In this document: positions 31,829 through 38,250 of the stretch, in pieces
Numbering within the stretch: the first letter of the stretch is position 1
Layout: each line of letters opens with the position of its first letter
Source of the DNA: JBHIET01 sp046760785
GTDB taxonomy: Bacteria; Chloroflexota; Anaerolineae; B4-G1
Reading direction: 5' to 3'
Length of the DNA stretch: 38,250 nucleotides
Assembly (NCBI GenBank): GCA_046760785.1
Contig: JBHIET010000026.1
Location: 1 to 38,250, forward strand
Translations under genes and position numbers: made by a program
Notes under the pieces: generated by a model
Databases searched by the model: none
The model's input: the letters and a program-made list of their open reading frames with translations, nothing else
What the model was told of the DNA's origin: nothing

Positions 31829-33060
31829 GAACATTGGGAAATCGGACTGCTATCTCTCTTTCCAACGGGCCGCGCTACGGCCCCTACGGCGGCGCGTTCG
31901 TCCCGGAGACGTTGGTGCCGGCGGTGCAAGAGTTGGAAAGGGCCTACGAGGAGGCCATTGCCGACCCGGCCTTTTGCGCCGAGTTGGACGATCTCCGCCG
32001 CGAGTACGCGGGCCGGCCCACGCCGCTGACGCCGGCCCGGCGGCTGAGCGAGGCGCTCGGTGGCGCGCGCATTTACCTCAAACGGGAGGACCTGGCCCAC
32101 ACGGGAGCTCACAAGATCAACAATGCGTTGGGGCAGGCGCTTCTGGCCCGGCGGATGGGCAAGCATCGCATCGTGGCCGAGACCGGGGCCGGTCAGCACG
32201 GTGTGGCGACGGCGACGGCCTGCGCCCTGCTGGGGCTGGAATGCGTGGTCTACATGGGCACGCGGGACATGGCGCGCCAGCGGCTCAACCTCTTTCGGAT
32301 GAGGCTGCTCGGCGCCCAAGTGCGACCGGTGGGCGCGGGAAGTCGCACTTTGAAGGAGGCCATCAACGAGGCCATCCGCGACTGGGTGGCGAACGTGCGC
32401 ACTACCCACTACCTGCTCGGTTCGGCGCTGGGACCGCATCCCTACCCGCGCATCGTGCGCGACTTTCAGCGCGTCATCGGCGACGAGACCCGCGAGCAGG
32501 TCCTGGCCGCCGAGGGCCGGCTGCCCGACTTGTTGATCGCCTGCGTTGGCGGCGGCTCGAACGCCATCGGCTTCTTCTATCCCTTCATCGGGGACGAGAG
32601 CGTCGCCTTGATCGGCGTCGAGGCGGGCGGCGAGGGGATCGAGGGCGGGCGTCACGCGGCCCGCTTCGCCGACCCGGAGCTGGGGCGGTTGGGCGTGCTC
32701 CACGGGACGCAGACCTATGTTTTGCAGGACTCCGACGGACAGATCGCGCTGACGCACTCCATTTCGGCGGGGCTGGATTATGCGGCGGTCGGGCCGGAAC
32801 ACGCCTGGCTGCGCGAGATCGGGCGGGCGGAGTATACCTATGCCACGGACGCTGAGGCGCTGGAGGCGCTGCGCCGCTTGAGCGAGCTGGAAGGGATCAT
32901 CCCGGCGCTCGAAAGCGCCCATGCCGTGGCCGAGGTGTTGAAGCGTGCGCCACGGATGCTTCCAGATCAGGTGGTGATCGTCAACGTGAGCGGGCGCGGC
33001 GACAAAGATATGCCGACCGTCGCCGCCGCGCTGGATTATGAGTTGCGAGCGAGTGAATGA
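31825..33060 (+). CDS. trpB: tryptophan synthase beta chain
   Basis: 411 aa PLP enzyme of usual length that joins indole and serine. It has the classic TrpB1 start PRYGPYGGAFVPETL, the PLP Lys97 in HTGAHKINNALGQ, GAGQHGVATATACALLG, the phosphate cup GGGSNAIGFFYPF, and SAGLDYAAVGPEHAWL. The start is GTG at 31825, overlapping the trpF stop; its own stop overlaps trpA by ATGA. It should form the alpha2-beta2 complex with the next gene product. Confidence 0.97.
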   Translation: MRTLGNRTAISLSNGPRYGPYGGAFVPETLVPAVQELERAYEEAIADPAFCAELDDLRREYAGRPTPLTPARRLSEALGGARIYLKREDLAHTGAHKINNALGQALLARRMGKHRIVAETGAGQHGVATATACALLGLECVVYMGTRDMARQRLNLFRMRLLGAQVRPVGAGSRTLKEAINEAIRDWVANVRTTHYLLGSALGPHPYPRIVRDFQRVIGDETREQVLAAEGRLPDLLIACVGGGSNAIGFFYPFIGDESVALIGVEAGGEGIEGGRHAARFADPELGRLGVLHGTQTYVLQDSDGQIALTHSISAGLDYAAVGPEHAWLREIGRAEYTYATDAEALEALRRLSELEGIIPALESAHAVAEVLKRAPRMLPDQVVIVNVSGRGDKDMPTVAAALDYELRASE

Positions 33061-33938
33061 GCGAGTCGGCTGGTGAGTGGAGGGTGGTGTTGGTGAATCG
33101 GATTTCAACTCTGTTCAAAGCGTTGCGCCGGGCCGGGCGGACGGCGTTGATGCCTTACGTGACGCTAGGCTATCCAGAGCGAGATAGCGCACTGGCGCTT
33201 GTGCCCGCCATGGTGGAGGCCGGAGCGGACCTTGTCGAGCTGGGCGTGCCATTCAGCGACCCGCTGGCCGACGGGGCCACCATCCAGGCCGCTGCCCAGC
33301 AGGCATTGGAGAACGGCATGACGCTCTCGCTGTGTCTGGAGCAGGTGGCGGCGCTGCGGGCTAAGGGAGTGACGATTCCGTTTGTGCTGATGGGTTATTA
33401 TAACCCGATCTTTCAGATGGGCGTGGGGCGCTTTGCCCGTCGAGCGGCTGCCGTAGGCGTGGACGGCGTCATCGTCCCGGACCTGCCGCCGGAGGAGGCA
33501 GACGAGTTGCGAGACGCGCTCCGGGAGCGGGGAATTGCCTCGATCTTTTTGCTGTCCCCCACCTCATCGGATGGACGGGCGAGGTTGGTGGCCGGGCGCA
33601 CCGGCGGGTTCCTCTACCTCGTCTCGTTGACCGGCGTGACCGGAGCGCGGGATCATCTCCCGCCGGGCCTGGCATCTTTTGTCGCCCGGGTGCGGGCGGT
33701 GACCGACTTGCCGCTGGCCGTCGGGTTTGGCATCAGCACGCCGGAACAGGCCGCCTGGGTGGCCCGCATTGCCGATGGCGTCATCGTGGGCAGCGCACTC
33801 ATCGAGACCCTCGGCGCGGGGCATGACCCAGTGGCCGCCGCCAGCGCCTTTGTCACGGCCTTGCGGGCGGGGATGGATGGGGGACAGTCTCCAGGCAAGG
33901 AGGGAGATGATGGTCATTGTGATGAAACCGGAGGTTGA
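33057..33938 (+). CDS. trpA: tryptophan synthase alpha chain
   Basis: 293 aa TIM-barrel lyase that splits indole-glycerol phosphate. Catalytic Glu61 in VELGVPFSDPLADG and Asp72 in the same motif correspond to Salmonella Glu49 and Asp60. The loop LYLVSLTGVTGAR and the phosphate site GFGISTPEQ are present. The ATG at 33057 overlaps the trpB stop (ATGA). A GTG about 13 codons in is another candidate. The C-terminus (MDGGQSPGKEGDDGH) lies over the start of aroF, an overlap of 29 bases. Confidence 0.96.
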   Translation: MSESAGEWRVVLVNRISTLFKALRRAGRTALMPYVTLGYPERDSALALVPAMVEAGADLVELGVPFSDPLADGATIQAAAQQALENGMTLSLCLEQVAALRAKGVTIPFVLMGYYNPIFQMGVGRFARRAAAVGVDGVIVPDLPPEEADELRDALRERGIASIFLLSPTSSDGRARLVAGRTGGFLYLVSLTGVTGARDHLPPGLASFVARVRAVTDLPLAVGFGISTPEQAAWVARIADGVIVGSALIETLGAGHDPVAAASAFVTALRAGMDGGQSPGKEGDDGHCDETGG

Positions 33939-34929
33939 TGACGCTGACGTGCAGTCTGTTTCGGAGCGCATCGTCGCGCTCAAGCTTCACCCCCGGCTGT
34001 TTCGGGCCGGGCGTACTCTCATAGATGTCACTGGCCCCGGCGGCGAAGCGTGCCCGGTCGCTGAAGAAACATTCGAGCGGATGCGCGGCGTCGAAAGAGT
34101 CGAGCGAGGGCTGCCACCGTTCAGGCTGGCCAGCCGGGAACTGAGGCCGGAGAGCACACTCATCTCGGTCAACGGAACCTGCATCGGCGGCGAGCAGGTG
34201 GTCGTGATGGCGGGGCCGTGCGCGGTGGAGGGTTACGAGCAGATGTGCGAGGTTGCGCAGGCGGTGAAGACGGTGGGGGTCAAAATCCTGCGCGGTGGGG
34301 CGTTCAAGCCGCGTACCTCGCCCTACAGCTTCCAGGGACTGGGGCGGGAGGGACTGGAAATCCTGGCCGAGATGCGGGCCGAATTTGGCCTGGGCGTAGT
34401 CACAGAAGTGCTGGCTCCGGGGGACGTTCCCCTGGTTGCCGAACACGCCGACATTCTTCAGATCGGCGCGCGGAACATGCAGAACTTTGCCCTGCTGCAC
34501 GCCGTCGGCGAAGCGCAGTTCCCGGTGCTGCTCAAACGCGGCATGATGTCCACGATTGAGGAGTTGTTGATGGCCGCCGAGTACGTCCTCTCCCACGGCA
34601 ACGAGCGGGTCATCCTGTGTGAGCGTGGCATCCGCACTTTCGAAAAGTACACCCGCAACACACTCGACATCAGCGCCGTGCCGCTCTTGAAGCAGCTCAG
34701 CCACCTGCCGGTGATCGTGGACCCCAGCCACGGGACGGGCAGGCGGGAGCTGATCGAGCCGGTTTCGCGGGCGGCGGTGGCGGCTGGAGCGGACGGGTTG
34801 CTCATCGAGGTGCATCCTCACCCGGAGGAGGCGCTCTCGGACGGGGCGCAGTCGCTCAGGCCGGAGCACTTTGCCGCGCTGATGCGGGGGCTGCGGCCCG
34901 TGGCCGAGGCAGTGGGGCGGGTGATATGA
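33910..34929 (+). CDS. aroF: DAHP synthase (type I beta, with N-terminal ferredoxin-like regulatory domain)
   Basis: 339 aa. First enzyme of the shikimate pathway: joins phosphoenolpyruvate and erythrose-4-phosphate. Residues 1-70 form the ferredoxin-like domain that in the Thermotoga-type enzyme gives feedback control by Tyr or Phe. The barrel follows with VMAGPCAVEGYEQM (metal Cys), KILRGGAFKPRTSPYSFQGLG, IGARNMQNF, ILCERGIRTFEKYTRNTLD, VDPSHGTGRRE and EVHPHPEEALSDGAQSL. The ATG at 33910 has AGGAGG six bases before; an ATG at 33907 is equally in frame. The longer open frame to 33727 is only the trpA shadow. Confidence 0.95.
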   Translation: MVIVMKPEVDDADVQSVSERIVALKLHPRLFRAGRTLIDVTGPGGEACPVAEETFERMRGVERVERGLPPFRLASRELRPESTLISVNGTCIGGEQVVVMAGPCAVEGYEQMCEVAQAVKTVGVKILRGGAFKPRTSPYSFQGLGREGLEILAEMRAEFGLGVVTEVLAPGDVPLVAEHADILQIGARNMQNFALLHAVGEAQFPVLLKRGMMSTIEELLMAAEYVLSHGNERVILCERGIRTFEKYTRNTLDISAVPLLKQLSHLPVIVDPSHGTGRRELIEPVSRAAVAAGADGLLIEVHPHPEEALSDGAQSLRPEHFAALMRGLRPVAEAVGRVI

Positions 34930-35780
34930 GAAAACTCGTGAATAGCCGGGTTACCGTCGTCGGGCTGGGGCTGATGGGCGGCTCGCTGGCCGGGGCGTTG
35001 CGTGGTCGCTGTCGGACCGTAGTAGGCGTGACGCGAAGAGCGGAGACGGTTGAGGCAGCGCTGGCGCACGCTCTGGTGGACCAAGGCACGACTGATCTGG
35101 CGGACGGTGTGCGCGAGGCGGACGTGGTCGTCTTGGCGACGCCGGTGCGCACCATTCTGCGCCTGCTGGCCGAGATAGGCCCCTTGTTGCCCGAAGGTTG
35201 CTTGCTGATGGATGTGGGTAGTACCAAGATGCAGATCGTTGCTCAGATGGCGGCGCTTCCCGACCACGTTCAACCTCTGGGAGGGCATCCGATGTGTGGC
35301 AAGGAGGTGGCGGGAATAGCGGCGGCGGACCCGGCATTATATCGGGGGCAGACTTTTGTGCTTACTCCTCTTTCGCGCACGTCAAAGGCGGCACTGGCGT
35401 TGGCTTGTGCGTTGGTCGAGGCGGTAGGGGCGCGCCCGTTGTTGCTCGAGGCGGGCCGCCACGACCGGCTGGTGGCGGCGACCAGCCATCTGTCGTATCT
35501 ACTGGCCTGTGCCCTTGTCGGCGTGGTGGATCAGGTGGCCCCTGCAGACCCGGCCGTGTGGCGGGTCGCGGCCGGCGGCTTCCGCGATACTTCCCGCCTG
35601 GCTGCCAGCGACGTGACGATGGTGCTCGATATTTTGTTGACCAACCGCGAGGGAGTGGTGGAGGCGCTGAGGGCCGGCGAGGCGCAGTTGCGCAATCTGG
35701 CCCATCTGGTAGAATCCGGCGATGAAGAGGGTTTGCGGACTGTGTTAACCGCCATCCGCGAGCGCCGGATGAAGATGTGA
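34926..35780 (+). CDS. tyrA: prephenate dehydrogenase
   Basis: 284 aa. Oxidises prephenate to 4-hydroxyphenylpyruvate, the tyrosine branch. An N-terminal NAD-binding Rossmann motif VVGLGLMGGSLAGAL, then DVGSTKMQIV, GGHPMCGKEVAG (conserved His), a Thr-Ser-His in AATSHLSYLLA and a helical dimer domain with GGFRDTSRLA. There is no ACT domain and no fused chorismate mutase, and no chorismate mutase gene is in the window. The ATG at 34926 overlaps the aroF stop (ATGA), so translation is coupled. Confidence 0.94.
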   Translation: MRKLVNSRVTVVGLGLMGGSLAGALRGRCRTVVGVTRRAETVEAALAHALVDQGTTDLADGVREADVVVLATPVRTILRLLAEIGPLLPEGCLLMDVGSTKMQIVAQMAALPDHVQPLGGHPMCGKEVAGIAAADPALYRGQTFVLTPLSRTSKAALALACALVEAVGARPLLLEAGRHDRLVAATSHLSYLLACALVGVVDQVAPADPAVWRVAAGGFRDTSRLAASDVTMVLDILLTNREGVVEALRAGEAQLRNLAHLVESGDEEGLRTVLTAIRERRMKM

Positions 35781-35809
35781 AGCGTGAAACGTGCTGCTGA
35801 GGGGATCAA

Positions 35810-37177
35810 ATGAGCCGACTAGCCGTACATCCTGAGGGACCGTTGCGTGGGCGCATGCGCGTGCCGGGCGACAAATCCATCTCCCATCGGGCACTGCTGC
35901 TCGGCGCTTTGGCCGAGGGGGCGAGCCGGATCAGCGGTTTCCTCCCCTCCGATGACTGCCTGGCGACCCTGGACTGCCTCCGGGCGCTGGGCGTCGAGAT
36001 CGAAACCCACGACGGCACCACACTGACCGTCCACGGACGTGGGCTGCGCGGGCTGCGAGCGCCCGCCGCGCCGCTGGACTGCGTCCGTTCCGGCACAACG
36101 ATGCGGTTGCTGGCAGGCATCCTGGCGGGCCACCCGTTCGAAAGCAAGCTCACTGGCGATCTGCAGTTACTTGGCCGCCCGATGCGCCGTATCGTCGAAC
36201 CGCTCCGCCGGATGGGGGCCGAGATCGAGGATACTGACGGCCGCGCTCCCCTCACAATCCGTGGGCGACCGCTGCGCGGCCGCGATCACGCTCTGGCCGT
36301 CGCCAGCGCTCAGGTCAAGAGCGCGCTGCTCCTGGCCGGGCTATACGCCAAGGGGTCTACCACCGTCCGTCAACCCGGCCCCGCCCGCGACCACACCGAG
36401 CGGATGCTCGCCGCGATGGGGGCGGACATCGAGGTGAACGGTCTGACCGTCACCCTCGCCCCTCCCCTTTTGCCCCTTGCCCCTCTATCCCTGACCATTC
36501 CCGGCGACATCTCGTCGGCGGCGTTCCCGCTCGTCGCAGCGGCGCTGGTGCCCGGCTCCGAAATCACCGCCGAAAACGTGGGCGTCAACCCCACCCGCAC
36601 GGGCGTGCTGGACGTGCTGCGGGCGATGGGAGCCGACCTCGCCTTGGATAAAGAGCGCGAGCAAAGTGGCGAGCCGTTGGCCCACGTGACGATACGCGCG
36701 TCGGACCTCGTGGGCGTGGAGATCGGGGGTGACCTGGTGGTACGGGCGCTCGACGAGTTCCCGGTGCTGGCGGTCGCCGCGACCCAGGCGCACTGCGCAA
36801 CGCGCGTGCGCGACGCAGCCGAGTTGCGCGTCAAAGAGACGGACCGCATCGGAGCCATCGTCACCGAACTGGGGACACTGGGAGCGCGCATCGAACCGCT
36901 GCCCGACGGCTTCGTCGTTGAAGGACCAACCCCGCTGCACGGCGCGGTGGTGGACAGCCACGGTGACCACCGGCTGGCGATGGCTCTGGCGGTGGCTGGC
37001 TCGATCGCGGAAGGGGAGACGGTGATCGAGCGCGCCGAGTGTATCGCCGACTCCTTCCCGGGCTTTGTGGAGATGATGCGAGCTTTGGGGGCGGCAATGT
37101 ATATGGACCTGCGTCCGCCTACGCGGACGGGGGTGTCCACGCAGGCGGACACCCGGCCGGAGGCCGTTCAGAGTTGA
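35810..37177 (+). CDS. aroA: EPSP synthase (3-phosphoshikimate 1-carboxyvinyltransferase)
   Basis: 455 aa. Joins phosphoenolpyruvate to shikimate-3-phosphate. Motifs in order: PGDKSISHRALLLGALAEG (catalytic Lys), LDCVRSGTTMRLLAG, PGDISSAAFPLVAA, LDEFPVLAVAAT (catalytic Asp), VKETDRI and GDHRLAMALAVAG. The conserved end is DSFPGFVEMMRALGA, after which most relatives stop within a few residues. Here about 23 extra residues follow, coded by two DNA hairpins (37112-37154). A short Pro/Leu stretch (APPLLPLAPLSL) is also unusual. The ATG at 35810 follows AGGGGATCAA. The gene starts 29 bp after tyrA. Confidence 0.95.
   Translation: MSRLAVHPEGPLRGRMRVPGDKSISHRALLLGALAEGASRISGFLPSDDCLATLDCLRALGVEIETHDGTTLTVHGRGLRGLRAPAAPLDCVRSGTTMRLLAGILAGHPFESKLTGDLQLLGRPMRRIVEPLRRMGAEIEDTDGRAPLTIRGRPLRGRDHALAVASAQVKSALLLAGLYAKGSTTVRQPGPARDHTERMLAAMGADIEVNGLTVTLAPPLLPLAPLSLTIPGDISSAAFPLVAAALVPGSEITAENVGVNPTRTGVLDVLRAMGADLALDKEREQSGEPLAHVTIRASDLVGVEIGGDLVVRALDEFPVLAVAATQAHCATRVRDAAELRVKETDRIGAIVTELGTLGARIEPLPDGFVVEGPTPLHGAVVDSHGDHRLAMALAVAGSIAEGETVIERAECIADSFPGFVEMMRALGAAMYMDLRPPTRTGVSTQADTRPEAVQS
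37112..37154. repeat. two adjacent palindromes in the 3' end of aroA
   Basis: CGTCCGC-CTAC-GCGGACG (7-bp stem, 37112-37129) and GGGTGTCC...GGACACCC (8-bp stem, 37131-37154). They are translated as PPTRTGVSTQADTR, beyond the conserved end of EPSP synthase. Confidence 0.8.
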
Positions 37178-37221
37178 TTTCAATCACCGACAAAGCACAG
37201 CTTGAACAGTTACGGTGTAAA

Positions 37222-38094
37222 ATGACCTCTTATTCGATTGACGGATACACGCAACTGGTGGGCTTGCTCGGCTGGCCGGTGGAGCACAGCCTCTCTCCGG
37301 CAATGCACAACGCTGCCTTCGATGCGTTGGGGCTGAACTATTGCTACGTCCCGCTGCCGGTGGAGCCGGGGCAGGTAGAGGTAGCCGTGCGCGGCCTGAC
37401 CGCGCTGGGCTTTCGTGGGGCGAACGTGACGGTGCCACACAAGCAGGCGGTGATACCTGCGCTCGATTCCATCGCCCCCGATGCCAGAGAGCTTGGCGCG
37501 GTCAACACGCTCGTCGTCGGTCGAGACGCGAGTGGCACGCCGGCCATAAGCGGATATAATACGGATGCTCGAGGGTTCGTCGGCGCATTGCGGCAGGGTG
37601 GGTTTGAGCCACAGGAAAGGGGCCGCGCCGTTGTCGTGGGAGCGGGGGGGGCAGCGTGGGCGGTGGTCTTTGGCCTGCTGCAGTCGGGCATAGGAGAGAT
37701 CGTGTTGCTCAACCGCACGTTGAAGCGAGCACAAGCGCTCGTCGCCGATCTGGGGGGAGAGCGCGCGCTGCCGCTCACGCCGGAGACGCTGGTCGAATCC
37801 GCCCGCGCCGCCGACCTGCTGGTCAACGCGACGACGGTGGGGATGTGGCCCCGTGTGGATGATTCCGTGTGGCCCGATGGCGTGGCCGTTCCGGCGCACC
37901 TGACCGTGTTCGACCTGGTCTACAACCCACCGGAGACGCGGCTCTTACGACAGGCGCGGGAATCTGGCGCGCACGTCATTGACGGGCTGGGGATGCTCGT
38001 GCGGCAGGGGGCGCTGGCATTCGAGATGTGGACCGGCGAGACGGCTCCGGTCGAGGTGATGCGTGAGGCCTGCGAGCGGGCGCTGGGAAGATAG
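37222..38094 (+). CDS. aroE: shikimate dehydrogenase
   Basis: 290 aa. Reduces 3-dehydroshikimate with NADPH. The shikimate site is HSLSPAMHNAAFDALG, catalytic Lys74 lies in GANVTVPHKQAV, and Asp115 in GYNTDARGFVGAL. The NADP-binding loop is VVGAGGAAWAVVFGL, then LLNRTLKRAQAL and NATTVGMWP. The ATG at 37222 is chosen although its Shine-Dalgarno is weak; the open frame further up to 37039 lies in aroA. It is 44 bp after aroA and is the last gene seen in the supraoperon. Confidence 0.95.
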   Translation: MTSYSIDGYTQLVGLLGWPVEHSLSPAMHNAAFDALGLNYCYVPLPVEPGQVEVAVRGLTALGFRGANVTVPHKQAVIPALDSIAPDARELGAVNTLVVGRDASGTPAISGYNTDARGFVGALRQGGFEPQERGRAVVVGAGGAAWAVVFGLLQSGIGEIVLLNRTLKRAQALVADLGGERALPLTPETLVESARAADLLVNATTVGMWPRVDDSVWPDGVAVPAHLTVFDLVYNPPETRLLRQARESGAHVIDGLGMLVRQGALAFEMWTGETAPVEVMREACERALGR

Positions 38095-38217
38095 CGATGC
38101 CGCTTCTTGAGGGCAGGCTTACAGGGAAAGGTCTTCGACGTGTGTCCCCTCTCCTGCGCGTAAGTTCTCCCTCGCTCTTGCAATACGCGCCAGAAAGCCG
38201 TGCCGTTTTGCGCTCGA

Positions 38218-38238
38218 GACGCCCCCGAGACGGGGGCT
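38218..38238. repeat. GC-rich palindromic repeat after aroE
   Basis: GCCCCC-GAGAC-GGGGGC hairpin within a copy of the element also seen (opposite strand, one mismatch) at 16040-16060. The stretch 38095-38250 shows no gene and no clear terminator other than this hairpin, which has no T run. Confidence 0.6.
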
Positions 38239-38250
38239 ACGAGCCTGGAA

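Noticed and set aside
31750..33108. 452-codon minus-strand frame opposite trpB
   Set aside because: Antisense shadow of trpB; the composition is typical of a complementary frame in GC-rich DNA.

Overview
The window reads as a chromosomal piece of a GC-rich member of the Chloroflexota, probably near Anaerolineae. This is an inference from gene content: Thr/Pro-rich surface lipoproteins, a PATAN (DUF4388) protein beside a small GTPase, a large multi-GAF hybrid kinase, a T-box-controlled trp operon, and many small palindromic and heptameric repeats. No rRNA, tRNA, CRISPR array or intact mobile element was seen.

Layout. (1) 53-13251, all minus strand: an ABC-2 permease, an alpha/beta-hydrolase lacking its Ser nucleophile, a CheY-like regulator, a four-GAF/PAS hybrid histidine kinase with two receiver domains, a regulator with a degenerate GGDEF domain, an acyl-ACP-reductase (AAR)-like enzyme, a left-handed beta-helix protein, a V4R-domain protein, an intact alpha/beta-hydrolase, a COG2229-type GTPase and a PATAN protein with a good promoter. 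(2) 13252-13957: a repeat-packed spacer with two promoters. (3) 13958-15857, plus: free-methionine-(R)-sulfoxide reductase and a MATE transporter. (4) 15893-18988, minus: a glycoside-hydrolase-like domain fused to an O-antigen-ligase-type membrane domain. (5) 19228-19760, plus: a decayed HEPN/MNT toxin-antitoxin pair. (6) 19850-26576, minus: a lipoprotein, a large Ig-like surface protein, two membrane-anchored FHA proteins, a TrmO homologue and a GT39-like glycosyltransferase, apparently one operon. (7) 26714-38094, plus: a sigma70 promoter, a T-box riboswitch and an aromatic supraoperon trpEGD(fused)-trpC-trpF-trpB-trpA-aroF-tyrA-aroA-aroE.

How the genes work together. The right third makes chorismate-pathway intermediates, tryptophan and the tyrosine branch from one transcript apparently gated by tRNA-Trp charging. 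TrpE, TrpG and TrpD are one polypeptide that keeps an internal ribosome-binding site and ATG at the TrpG-TrpD junction. aroB, aroD/aroQ, aroK and aroC are not in the window. In the left third, the tightly spaced set hydrolase-V4R-beta-helix-AAR suggests a fatty-acyl or aldehyde-related pathway without the cyanobacterial aldehyde-deformylating oxygenase. It lies next to a two-component/GTPase signalling block.

The items most worth following are the AAR/V4R cluster, the TrpE-G-D fusion, the hydrolase-like/ligase fusion with a replaced nucleophile, the family of proteins that lost key residues (hydrolase A95, GGDDF regulator, second FHA protein), and the way small repeats have inserted in frame or displaced stop codons.
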